A stretch of DNA of 5,501 bases, taken from NCBI GenBank assembly GCA_037969115.1, contig JBBKWQ010000140.1, positions 1 through 5,501 of the forward strand, given 5' to 3'. Positions 1-5,501 of this stretch are shown here, one piece after another. Within the stretch, counting starts at the first letter, position 1, and each line of letters starts with the position of its first letter. Below the pieces are notes generated by a model. It was not told the origin of the DNA and ran no database searches. It saw only the letters and a program-made list of their open reading frames with translations. The stretch comes from JBBKWQ01 sp037969115 (GTDB lineage Bacteria > Actinomycetota > Acidimicrobiia > Acidimicrobiales > Ilumatobacteraceae). The position numbers were made by a program, and so were the translations under genes.

Positions 1-208
1 CGCAGCGCGGCGGCGAGGCGGCGGTCGCCACGGTCCGCGGCCAAGTCGGAGGCGGTCTTCCTTGCGAAGCCGGCATCGCCAGAACCAGTGCGCGCCCGAT
101 CCGCGCCTGCGGCGGCCAACGCCCGGGCAACACCGTCATGACCCGAGATCACCGCCAACATCAGCGCAGTCAAACCGAACTTGGCGCTGCGATCGAGGTC
201 GGCGCCGT
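1..208 (-). pseudogene. Out-of-frame C-terminal continuation of the ankyrin repeat gene, cut by the window edge
   Basis: In the frame displaced by one base from the upstream ankyrin CDS, the minus strand from about 208 to base 1 is free of stops. It reads as further ankyrin repeat: GADLDRSAKFGLTALMLAV, then ISGHDGVARALAAAGADRAR, and near the edge TASDLAADRGDRRLAAAL, a typical last half-repeat. The junction matches what is expected if one C (a G on the plus strand beside 209-210) were missing: GCC-ACG-GCG in place of GCC-CAC-GGC. This stretch has no credible start of its own, so it is the broken-off 3' part of the same gene, or the gene is intact and the base is a sequencing or assembly error. 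The true stop lies left of the window. Confidence 0.75.
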
Positions 209-874
209 GGCGATCAGCAGTGCGACCGCCTCGGCCCGGCCGGCGTGCGCGGCCCTCATCAAAGCGGTCTGGCTGTAGCCATCGGTCGCGTCGACGTCCT
301 GGCCGGCGCCCAAGAGCCGTCGGAGGGTGGCGACGTCACCCGCCCTTGACGCCGCGTCCCAGTCCAGCCTCATCGTCAATGGGCGCAGCTGGGCCACCAC
401 GTCGACATGGCCGGCAGCCGAGGCGACCTCGACCGGCGTCTCCATGTCGTCCACGTTCGTGATCACGTTCGGGTCTGCGCCGTGAGACATGAGCAGATCG
501 ACCATCACGAGGTCGCCCTGTTCGGCGGCGACGTGCAGCGGCGCGTAACCGTTGACGCCTCGCCGGTCCACGTCGGCGCCGTGGGCGAGCAGGAGCTCGA
601 CCAGCTCGCGGACGTCCACCTGCGCCGAACCGCCGGTCAACGCCGCAATCAGTGGCGGGTACCCGTCTCCGTCGTCGACATTCGGATCGGCGCCGAGCTC
701 GAGCATCGCCGAGACCAGCGACGCCGGACCGTGGTAGACGGCGTACACCAGGCCCGATCCGAAACCGTCACCGGCCCGCACGTTGGGGAATCCTTCGAGT
801 TCGCCGAGCAGTGCCCGAATCGCGTCGAGGTCCCCAGCCCGGAAGGCTCGATCAAGCGCGGCCCCGGCGATCAT
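170..874 (-). CDS. Ankyrin repeat protein, frameshifted near its C-terminus
   Basis: The 234-residue frame is made of ankyrin repeats. Clear units carry the hallmark loop and helix signatures: LELGADPNVDDGDGYPPLIAA (about residues 59-78), LLAHGADVDRRGVNGYAPLHVAA (95-117), LMSHGADPNV (128-137), LLGAGQDVDATDGYSQTALMRAA (187-209). Such repeats are protein-protein interaction scaffolds; the partner cannot be read from sequence. No signal peptide or membrane segment is visible, so it is probably cytoplasmic. The last 12 residues (from T223) are not ankyrin-like and end at a TGA. A one-base change near 208-211 would restore HGADLDR and further repeats, so the natural protein was probably longer (see the entry for 1-208). 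The ATG at 874 has only a weak GAGG very close to it. The frame stays open upstream to a TGA at 1052-1054 but has no ATG, GTG or TTG there, so this start is preferred. The family call is firm; whether the product is functional is uncertain. Confidence 0.85.
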   Translation of the reverse strand: MIAGAALDRAFRAGDLDAIRALLGELEGFPNVRAGDGFGSGLVYAVYHGPASLVSAMLELGADPNVDDGDGYPPLIAALTGGSAQVDVRELVELLLAHGADVDRRGVNGYAPLHVAAEQGDLVMVDLLMSHGADPNVITNVDDMETPVEVASAAGHVDVVAQLRPLTMRLDWDAASRAGDVATLRRLLGAGQDVDATDGYSQTALMRAAHAGRAEAVALLIATAPTSIAAPSSV

Positions 875-898
875 GCCTCGTCGTGACGATCCAAGAGG

Positions 899-912
899 GT
901 CGATGCATCGAC
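899..912. promoter_or_regulatory. Perfect 14-bp palindrome, candidate operator for the ankyrin gene
   Basis: GTCGATGCATCGAC reads identically on both strands, centred between 905 and 906. It lies 24 bp in front of the ankyrin ATG (874), in the divergent spacer. Position and symmetry fit a dimeric repressor or activator site, or a site in the 5' leader. No adjacent regulator gene is visible in the window, so the binding protein is unknown. Confidence 0.4.
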
Positions 913-1062
913 TGGGGATGTCCGACGATTGGTCGGCCTGGCCAACGCGAGTGCTCTGGCGCTCAAGGACGGGTCGCGATCCGGTCCTGATGAGGATGTC
1001 CTGTGCCTTGCCATCGATGAGGAGCAGGGCCTGTCCTGTCGTAGGGGGGGGTCACCGGCCAA

Positions 1063-1077
1063 GTGGCGCCGCGCCAC
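1063..1077. repeat. 15-bp inverted repeat ahead of the small helical-protein gene
   Basis: GTGGCG and CGCCAC form a perfect 6-bp inverted repeat around a 3-nt spacer (CCG), 22 bp before the ATG at 1100 and 11 bp after a run of eight G. It could be an operator or a leader hairpin. With a 3-nt loop and no T tract it is a poor terminator. In a G+C-rich spacer a 6-bp arm can arise by chance. Confidence 0.35.
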
Positions 1078-1099
1078 GATTCTGCGTACGTTGCAAGGC

Positions 1100-1375
1100 A
1101 TGTCCGATGGGCGCTCGATGAAGCTGAGTCAGGAGTTCGACGTGGCGCTTCGCGACCTCTCCTCGGCTCGGGCCGCCTATGAGGATGAGCCGCGCGACCC
1201 GCAGCGCATTGCTGCCCTCGGCGCAGCTCGGACGCTTCTCGACGAAGCAAGATCCGCGATGGACGTCGAACGCCGTCGGCTCGGGTTCGGTTCGCCCTGG
1301 AGGGTCGTCCCGGCGGACGTGGAGCGGATTCAACCGCCGCCACTGTGGAGCATCGACAATGGACCGAGCGCCTGA
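1100..1375 (+). CDS. Small helical protein of unknown function
   Basis: The predicted product has 91 residues and I do not recognise its family. Residues 8-28 and 33-60 are rich in Ala, Arg, Glu and Leu with heptad-like spacing (for example QRIAALGAARTLLDEARSAM), and a Pro-containing turn (EPRDP) separates them, suggesting a two-helix hairpin or short coiled coil. The tail (61-91) is Pro/Trp-rich and probably extended. There is no signal peptide, membrane span or cysteine motif. The start is uncertain: ATG 1100 has AAGG only one base away; ATG 1118 (MKLSQEF) has GATGGG six bases upstream; TTG 929 would add 57 residues of no recognisable character. The stop lies 38 bp before the cupin start on the same strand, so the two may be co-transcribed. 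Confidence 0.6.
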   Translation: MSDGRSMKLSQEFDVALRDLSSARAAYEDEPRDPQRIAALGAARTLLDEARSAMDVERRRLGFGSPWRVVPADVERIQPPPLWSIDNGPSA

Positions 1376-1413
1376 CCGCAAACGGCCTGTCCGATCCGAC
1401 CAGACTGCAGTGC

Positions 1414-1809
1414 ATGAAACTGCCAGATGTCATCAACCTGACCACCGCTCTGGCGAGCTTCGACCAGGTGTACAGCCCGCGGATCGTCGCCCGCATGAAC
1501 GACTACGACGTACGGATTGCGCACACCCTGGGTGATCACGTGTGGCACCGCCACGACGACACCGACGAGTTCTTCCTCGTCCTCGACGGAGCCTTCGACA
1601 TCGCGATCCGTGACGTCGACGGCATCGAAACGACCGTCCATCTCGTCGAGGGCGACACCTTCGTCGTCCCGAAGGGAATCGAACATCGACCCTCCTCACC
1701 AGGCGGGTCGATCCTCATGTTCGAACCATCTGGAACTTCGACGACCGGCGACGTCGACAGTCGCGACGTCCCAGATCATGTCGACAGCACTGTCGGTCAC
1801 GATCTCTGA
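1414..1809 (+). CDS. Single-domain cupin protein (cupin_2 type)
   Basis: A 131-residue small beta-barrel cupin. Motif 1 is at residues 40-59, with the H45-x-H47-x4-E52 metal-ligand set and closing Gly (HRHDDTDEFFLVLDG). Motif 2 is at 80-91 (GDTFVVPKGIEH), with H91 as the fourth ligand. All four usual metal ligands are present, so a bound Fe, Mn, Zn or Ni ion is likely. The end of the barrel, LMFEPSGTSTTGDV, resembles the closing strand of cupins often labelled mannose-6-phosphate isomerase-like, but no sugar-isomerase role can be deduced; single cupins serve as dioxygenases, isomerases or ligand sensors. It has no signal peptide, so it is cytoplasmic. ATG 1414 gives the usual N-terminus (MKLPDVINL) but no clear ribosome binding site. 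A GTG at 1345 in the same frame would overlap the upstream gene and add non-cupin residues. It converges with the GT39 gene, 25 bp between stops. Confidence 0.88.
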   Translation: MKLPDVINLTTALASFDQVYSPRIVARMNDYDVRIAHTLGDHVWHRHDDTDEFFLVLDGAFDIAIRDVDGIETTVHLVEGDTFVVPKGIEHRPSSPGGSILMFEPSGTSTTGDVDSRDVPDHVDSTVGHDL

Positions 1810-1834
1810 CCGTCCAGCGAAGCGGAGGTGCCGG

Positions 1835-3310
1835 TCAGTCGATGTGGCGGAGCTCGGGCCAGAGTAGGTCCCACGGTCGGCGAGGCCCATCACACCGCCA
1901 GAGTGGTGCGCCCTGTTCTTCGTTGTCGATGTCGTGCGGCATCTCGATCGGGTCGAGCATCACGCATCCGGCGAGAAACTCGCCGGGGTTCCGGTATCCG
2001 ACGACGAGCACCGGGCCGTTCGATCCCGACGGCTGTCGGACGTCGGCGTACGAGTTGTGCCCGGAGTACGCCGGCGGCATGTTTCGTTCGGGTCCAAATC
2101 TGTCGATTGCTCCGGCTTCGCCATAGTTCGCCGTGAGGATGACGGCCGACATGTCGCCGTCGTCGATGTCGTCGTAGGCCGCAGCGATCTGATCGACGAA
2201 CGTCGGCCAACCGATCATCTCGAGAGGTTCGGGGTTCGCCGCGACGCCCGGGGAACCTGCGACGGCCGACGCGGGAATCAACGGGAGGACGATCGCTGCG
2301 GTCACCACGCCGTTGACCGCGAGCACGCTCCCGACGAGGCGCTGGTGTTGGCGTGACCATTCGACCAGTTGAACAGCGGCCACGGCCGTCAACGCAGGAA
2401 GCGCACCTGCGGCGTAATAGGGCTTGCCGGCGGTGACGATCAGGAGAACGATCAGCACCACGAATCCGACCGCGATGAACCGACTGTCGCGTAGAGCACG
2501 CCCCCGCAACTGTCTCCACCAACCGACGGCGACACCCACCGCCAGCGGTGGCCCGATGAACAGCGCTTGGAACGGGATGGCCATGATGCGGTTCTCTGTT
2601 GCTTCGTCGGCGATCCCTGCGCTGAGCTCCCCGACCGGCCATCCGTTGCTGGCTTGCCACCACAGGTTCGGCGCCCACAGCACCAACGCAACGACCGCGC
2701 CCATGACGACCCAACGGCTGGCGAGGACCCGGCGCTCGGGAAGCGTGACCAACGCAGCGCCGAACGATGCGACGGCGAGCAGCACGGTGAACTTGTTGAG
2801 CAAGCCGACTCCGACAACGACACCGAGCAACACGAACCACCGCGTGTCACCGCTTCTGATGACCCGGCACAGCAACCAGATCGACACGGTCCACACGAGC
2901 ACGTCGACCGTCGGCGTCGTGAGCATGTGTCCGAACGCGAGAACCGTCGACGTCGTCGCAGTGGAAACCGCGGTCAGCGTCGCTGCTGACCGGCCGCCGC
3001 CCAACTCGGCGCACACCGCTGCGCTGGCGACCACGATCGCCGCAGCGACGATCGCCGTCAAGGCTCGCAAACCGAACAACGTGTCCCCGAACACCGACTG
3101 GGACAACCAACCCAACATGGGCGTCACCGGCGGGTGATCGACGTACCCCCACGCCGGATGCTCGGCGTTGGTCATGAAATACAACTCGTCGCGATGAAAG
3201 CCATACCGCGGAGCGAGCACCAAGAGCACCGCAGCGACGCAGGCGGCGCAGACGAAGACGGGCCAGCCGAGCCGAGCTGGTAGCGACAGCGAGTTGTCGG
3301 GCCCCGTCAC
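1835..3310 (-). CDS. GT39-family polytopic membrane glycosyltransferase (PMT_2/ArnT-like)
   Basis: A 491-residue integral membrane GT-C glycosyltransferase. The first hydrophobic span (about 15-33) is followed by the extracytoplasmic loop motif GFHRDELYF (37-45). D41-E42 is the acidic pair expected to serve as catalytic/metal site in the PMT/ArnT superfamily. WGYVDHPPVTPMLGWL (54-69) is the second conserved block. Roughly ten more hydrophobic spans follow to about residue 350, with GKPYY at 295-299. A soluble C-terminal domain (about 360-491) contains ILTANYGEAGAIDRFG and YSGHNSYADV, typical of this actinobacterial subgroup. Family members move a sugar from a polyprenyl-phosphate donor to a lipid, glycan or protein on the outer face of the membrane; the acceptor here is unknown. 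The start chosen is GTG 3310, which places the N-terminus just before the first span, with an AGG upstream. The frame is open to 3712, but that extension (rich in Arg and Ser) would overlap the divergent S66 gene and is not family-like. Confidence 0.88.
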   Translation of the reverse strand: MTGPDNSLSLPARLGWPVFVCAACVAAVLLVLAPRYGFHRDELYFMTNAEHPAWGYVDHPPVTPMLGWLSQSVFGDTLFGLRALTAIVAAAIVVASAAVCAELGGGRSAATLTAVSTATTSTVLAFGHMLTTPTVDVLVWTVSIWLLCRVIRSGDTRWFVLLGVVVGVGLLNKFTVLLAVASFGAALVTLPERRVLASRWVVMGAVVALVLWAPNLWWQASNGWPVGELSAGIADEATENRIMAIPFQALFIGPPLAVGVAVGWWRQLRGRALRDSRFIAVGFVVLIVLLIVTAGKPYYAAGALPALTAVAAVQLVEWSRQHQRLVGSVLAVNGVVTAAIVLPLIPASAVAGSPGVAANPEPLEMIGWPTFVDQIAAAYDDIDDGDMSAVILTANYGEAGAIDRFGPERNMPPAYSGHNSYADVRQPSGSNGPVLVVGYRNPGEFLAGCVMLDPIEMPHDIDNEEQGAPLWRCDGPRRPWDLLWPELRHID

Positions 3311-3418
3311 GAACGACAACCTACGACACCGCCTCCCAGCCAACGCTTCGGAGAAACGCTCGAACGGTTGCTCGAAACTGCTCGGACTGCCGTTGCCTCG
3401 CTGTGATTGGATCTCGTC
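3311..3418. other. Divergent intergenic region between the GT39 and S66 genes
   Basis: This 108-bp spacer separates two outward-facing genes and should contain both promoters. It carries three near-identical heptamers (listed separately). I cannot assign -35/-10 boxes with confidence. Confidence 0.5.
3358..3386 (+). repeat. Three short direct heptamer repeats in the GT39/S66 divergent spacer
   Basis: GCTCGAA occurs at 3358-3364 and 3370-3376, and GCTCGGA at 3380-3386, so the starts are 12 and 10 bases apart, about one helical turn. Phased direct repeats between divergent promoters can be activator or repressor half-sites. The units are short and the spacing is not exact, so chance is a real alternative. 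Confidence 0.25.
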
Positions 3419-4465
3419 ATGCCGACAGCTCGGGTGCACCCTCCCAAGGCGCAAGCAGGGGACGCTGTTGCTGTTGTCTCGCCGTCGTTCGCGGCACCCG
3501 AGATCTATCCGGCGATCCATGAACAGGCGATGCGCCGACTCACCGAGATCACGGGACTCGTGCCCGTCGAGTACCCCACGACGAGACGAGCCTCGACGCC
3601 GAGGGAGCGCGCCCACGATCTCAACGACGCGTTCGCCGACCCGTCGATTCGCGCTGTCCTCGCCGTCATCGGTGGCGAGGACCAGATCACGGTGGTCCCC
3701 CACCTCGATCACTCATTGATCACGGCCGATCCCAAACCATTCCTCGGCTACAGCGACAACACCAACATCCTGAACTGGCTGTGGAACAACGGGGTCGCCG
3801 GCTTCTACGGCGGTTCCACCCAGGTCCACCTCGGCCCGGGCCCCGCCGTCGATCCGTGCCACGAGGCATCGCTGCGAGCTGCACTGCTCACCGGCGAGCG
3901 GATCGAGATCACCGAGCCGGGCATCTCCGAAGATGTCGGCAAGTCCTGGGACGACCCGGCGGCGCTCACAGAATTCGGCGACCGCGTGGTCACCGAGCCG
4001 TGGGCCTGGGCCGGCCCCCAACGGTCGGTGACCGGGCCGACCTGGGGTGGCTGTGTCGAGGTGATCCAATGGATCCTCACCGCAGATCGCTTCGCTCGGA
4101 GCCCCGATGTTCTCGACGGTGGCGTGCTCCTGCTCGAGACGAGCGAAGAGCTGATCGCGGCACGGGAGTTCGGGTGGATTCTTCGATCGCTCGGCGAGCG
4201 TGGTGTGTTGGCTGCCGTCGACGCGGTGCTCGTCGCTCGCCCACCCGCTTCTGATCTCGAACACCGACTCACCGCAGCCGAGAGCTCCGCCCACCGCATC
4301 GAGCAGCGCGAGACCGCAATCGAGATCACGGCCGCCTACAACCCTGAGGCCGTTGTCTGTGTCGGGCCTCCATTCGGACATACCCGGCCTCAATGGATCC
4401 TTCCCTACGGCGGCATGATCACTGTCGACGGAACAACACGAAGGGTGTGGGCCGACTACTCCTGA
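3419..4465 (+). CDS. S66 family serine peptidase (LD-carboxypeptidase / MccF-like)
   Basis: A 348-residue protein with the S66 two-domain layout. The N-terminal part has the VVSPSFAAP strand-loop (19-27), AVIGGEDQI (82-90) and the nucleophile elbow LGYSDNT (109-115) with S112. The C-terminal part has WGGCVEVIQWI (209-219), LLLETSEE (237-244) with E240, and VGPPFGHTRPQWILPYGG (315-332) with H321. The Ser-Glu-His triad is therefore intact. Known members are cytoplasmic LD-carboxypeptidases that trim recycled murein tetrapeptides, and MccF-type enzymes that cleave the amide bond of microcin C-like aminoacyl-nucleotides. The length (MccF about 344, LdcA about 305 residues), the order and spacing of the triad and the Trp-rich loop EPWAWAGP (193-200) favour the MccF side; the substrate is not proven. 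No signal peptide is seen. ATG 3419 is chosen over TTG 3407 because it gives the family N-terminus; its ribosome site (TTGGA) is weak. The gene is divergent from GT39 and convergent with the zinc ribbon gene. Confidence 0.88.
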   Translation: MPTARVHPPKAQAGDAVAVVSPSFAAPEIYPAIHEQAMRRLTEITGLVPVEYPTTRRASTPRERAHDLNDAFADPSIRAVLAVIGGEDQITVVPHLDHSLITADPKPFLGYSDNTNILNWLWNNGVAGFYGGSTQVHLGPGPAVDPCHEASLRAALLTGERIEITEPGISEDVGKSWDDPAALTEFGDRVVTEPWAWAGPQRSVTGPTWGGCVEVIQWILTADRFARSPDVLDGGVLLLETSEELIAAREFGWILRSLGERGVLAAVDAVLVARPPASDLEHRLTAAESSAHRIEQRETAIEITAAYNPEAVVCVGPPFGHTRPQWILPYGGMITVDGTTRRVWADYS

Positions 4466-4503
4466 ATCGCGCTTGGGCTCGCCGGTGCGGAGATGATGGC
4501 GGA

Positions 4504-4519
4504 GCCGGGTGCCCCCGGC
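4504..4519. terminator. Candidate bidirectional hairpin between convergent genes
   Basis: GCCGGG-TGCC-CCCGGC forms a perfect 6-bp all-G+C stem with a 4-nt loop. It lies 38 bp past the S66 stop and 74 bp past the zinc ribbon gene's stop on the other strand. The location suits a shared terminator. There is no T tract on either side, so it is not a canonical intrinsic terminator, though such T-less hairpins are often proposed in actinobacteria. The rest of the 4466-4593 spacer shows nothing else. Confidence 0.35.
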
Positions 4520-4593
4520 GACCGACACCCCGTATGTCCTGTGCTGGTGCAGGTCGCTGGCTGGCCAAACAAGCGATCCGAGCGGTCGGACGA

Positions 4594-4935
4594 CTACGTC
4601 AGCGCAACAGTGGATCCGCAGATCGCGCACGACGCCGACTTCGCTTCGCAGATCGCCTCTGTTCCACACACCTCGCATGTGCCTTGCTCGAGGAGGGGGT
4701 TCCCGCTCCAATCCTCCGCGCTCGGTGTCGCCACGAACTCGACTTCCCACTGCTCCGAGAAGCCGACTCGGGCTCGAGAAGCAGAGACCACCGCGAGGGC
4801 GTAGCGGCTCTCGAAGTGATGTTGTTCGAGGTCCGAGGACCGTCGTGCGAGCGCGCGACGAATCAGTTCGACGAACTTCTCCGGAGAGAGTGCTTCCAAC
4901 CGCTCCAAGAGATCGGATGTGTCGTGCCCTGTCAT
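4594..4935 (-). CDS. Small protein with C-terminal four-cysteine zinc ribbon
   Basis: A 113-residue protein I cannot place in a named family. Residues 5-31 (DLLERLEALSPEKFVELIRRALARR region) look helical. Residues 41-70 are mixed with probable strands (RYALAVVSASRARV, WEVEFVA). The C-terminus has C87-EV-C90 and C103-AI-C106, two CxxCG knuckles 12 residues apart, with an extra C96 between: a compact zinc ribbon. Such modules bind zinc and often mediate nucleic-acid or protein contacts; no enzyme motif is visible. No signal peptide or membrane span is seen. ATG 4935 is preferred because GGGAG lies 9 nt upstream. The frame extends to a GTG at 5031, but that adds 32 residues with no supporting ribosome site. 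The gene stands alone, convergent with S66 and divergent from the SCP2 gene. Confidence 0.7.
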   Translation of the reverse strand: MTGHDTSDLLERLEALSPEKFVELIRRALARRSSDLEQHHFESRYALAVVSASRARVGFSEQWEVEFVATPSAEDWSGNPLLEQGTCEVCGTEAICEAKSASCAICGSTVALT

Positions 4936-5139
4936 GCACAGATACTCCCAGACCTCCCACACCGACGACCATCCCGCGATGCGGACCGCAGGCACGGCAA
5001 TCAGGGACGCCCTCGACGACCCGGCGCCCACCAGCTTGCATCACGCACTGCGCTTCACGTCGCCCCGTATTGCCAGCAGGACGCCCGAACGCCTGCACTG
5101 GATGGACAGACCTGAGCGTTGCGGGGTTACCGTCGCGCC
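4936..5139. other. Divergent intergenic region between the zinc ribbon and SCP2 genes
   Basis: A 204-bp spacer. Apart from the ribosome binding site listed above I see no palindrome, repeat or confident promoter in it. A GGGG at 5123-5126 is 13 nt from the SCP2 ATG, too far for a good ribosome site. Confidence 0.4.
4945..4949 (-). promoter_or_regulatory. Ribosome binding site that fixes the zinc ribbon gene start
   Basis: CTCCC on the plus strand is GGGAG on the coding strand, separated by 9 nt from the ATG at 4935-4933. It is among the better Shine-Dalgarno matches in the window and decides this start over the GTG at 5031. Confidence 0.5.
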
Positions 5140-5501
5140 ATGAGCCAGATGTATGCGAGTACGGCCGAGTTCGAAGCGCTGTTCACCCGGATGTTCGATC
5201 GGATCGGAACCGAGGACCCCGACGGGATGGACGAACTCGTCGACCAGGAAATGGTGATCCGGTTCCGCCTCCGAGAGCCCGACGTCGAGCTGTGGATCGA
5301 CGGACGATCGAAGCCGGTGCTGACATCATTCGGTGCACAAGACCTTGATGCCACGCTGACCGCCGACCTGAAGGCGAACGACCTGCACGAGCTGCTGCTG
5401 GGAACACTCGCGCTCGGCAAGGCGCTCCTCTTCCGGAAGCTGAAGGTTCAAGGGTCCAAGTCCAAGGCGATGAAACTGGAGAGCCTGCTCCACACCATGC
5501 A
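5140..5501 (+). CDS. SCP2 sterol-carrier domain protein, cut by the right window edge
   Basis: An open frame from ATG 5140 (MSQMYASTAEFEALFTRMF) runs off the end after 120 complete codons. The order of elements fits the SCP2 fold: an N-terminal helix with acidic residues (7-39), strands VIRFRLREPDVELWIDG (about 42-58), the block DLDATLTADLKANDLHELLLG (about 67-87) and the hydrophobic-to-basic segment LALGKALLFRKLKVQGSKSK (about 89-108), followed by the last helix KLESLLHTM. SCP2 domains form a hydrophobic tunnel that binds lipids, acyl-CoA or sterol-like ligands. Free-standing copies about 130 residues long are common in actinobacteria, often near lipid or steroid catabolism genes, though none is seen here. 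Most of the domain is present; only the last residues and stop are missing. No signal peptide is seen. A second ATG at 5149 is possible. The domain call rests on pattern recognition and is good but not certain. Confidence 0.75.
   Translation, partial: MSQMYASTAEFEALFTRMFDRIGTEDPDGMDELVDQEMVIRFRLREPDVELWIDGRSKPVLTSFGAQDLDATLTADLKANDLHELLLGTLALGKALLFRKLKVQGSKSKAMKLESLLHTM

Larger units (their letters stand above)
875..1099. other. Divergent intergenic region between the ankyrin gene and the small helical-protein gene
   Basis: This 225-bp spacer must hold the promoters for both flanking genes if the chosen starts are right. It contains a perfect 14-bp palindrome, a run of eight G (1044-1051) and a 15-bp inverted repeat, each listed separately. 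I see no confident -35/-10 pair. Part of it could instead be coding: a plus-strand frame from a TTG at 929, with GGGGA 10 nt upstream, runs into the next gene. Its third-position G+C (about 73 per cent by hand count) is close to that of the gene proper (about 76 per cent). The extension has no recognisable domain. Confidence 0.5.

Noticed and set aside
875..1054. Upstream coding extension of the ankyrin gene
   Set aside because: The frame is open to a TGA at 1052-1054 but has no ATG, GTG or TTG, and the residues are not ankyrin-like.
1345..1413. GTG 1345 as the cupin start
   Set aside because: It would overlap the preceding gene by 31 bases, has no ribosome site, and adds residues outside the cupin fold.
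1890..2840. Minus-strand Arg-rich frame of 316 codons inside the GT39 gene
   Set aside because: It is an out-of-frame shadow of GT39 with very high Arg content and no start context or domain.
3033..3062. Repeated CGATCGCCG motif
   Set aside because: It lies inside the GT39 coding region and simply encodes an Ala/Ile-rich membrane segment.
3311..3712. N-terminal extension of the GT39 frame to 3712 (134 extra residues)
   Set aside because: It overlaps the divergent S66 gene by almost 300 bases. The residues are Arg/Ser-rich and unlike the family, whose N-terminus normally starts just before the first membrane span.
3713..5098. Long minus-strand open frame of 461 codons opposite the S66 gene
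   Set aside because: It is antisense to the S66 peptidase over most of its length, with low-complexity Arg/Gly/Val composition and no domain. In high-G+C DNA such shadow frames are expected.
4509..5348. Plus-strand frame of 279 codons spanning the zinc ribbon gene and the SCP2 start
   Set aside because: It is rich in Arg, Pro, Ser and Thr without a domain, and conflicts with two better-supported genes.

Overview
The window is high-G+C, with codon third positions mostly G or C and densely packed genes. The gene content (ankyrin repeat protein, cupin, ArnT/PMT-type GT39 membrane glycosyltransferase, S66 peptidase, free-standing SCP2-domain protein) fits an actinobacterial chromosome. A marine or soil Acidimicrobiia (Ilumatobacter-like) is my best guess, from overall protein character only. 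I see no tRNA, rRNA, CRISPR array, insertion sequence, integrase or phage gene.

Layout, left to right. (1) A minus-strand ankyrin repeat gene starts at 874 and heads off the left edge. Its frame is broken near 208-211, and ankyrin coding continues in another frame to base 1. (2) A 225-bp divergent spacer (875-1099) holds a perfect 14-bp palindrome, a run of eight G and a 15-bp inverted repeat. (3) Two plus-strand genes follow, 38 bp apart: a small helical protein of unknown function and a single-domain cupin. (4) A minus-strand, 491-residue polytopic GT39-family glycosyltransferase converges on the cupin gene with only 25 bp between the stops. (5) A 108-bp divergent spacer leads to a plus-strand S66 peptidase of the LD-carboxypeptidase/MccF group with its Ser-Glu-His triad intact. 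(6) A 128-bp convergent spacer with a G+C hairpin separates it from a minus-strand gene for a small protein ending in a four-cysteine zinc ribbon. (7) A 204-bp divergent spacer leads to a plus-strand SCP2 (sterol carrier) domain protein cut by the right edge.

The genes alternate in orientation, so most appear to be separate transcription units; the only possible operon is the small helical gene plus the cupin. GT39 and S66 share a divergent promoter region and could both act at the envelope (lipid-linked sugar transfer and peptide or peptidoglycan trimming), but that link is inference. I find no convincing new multi-gene system. The points most worth a second look are the one-base lesion in the ankyrin gene, the palindrome in front of it, and the MccF-like peptidase with no visible biosynthetic cluster.
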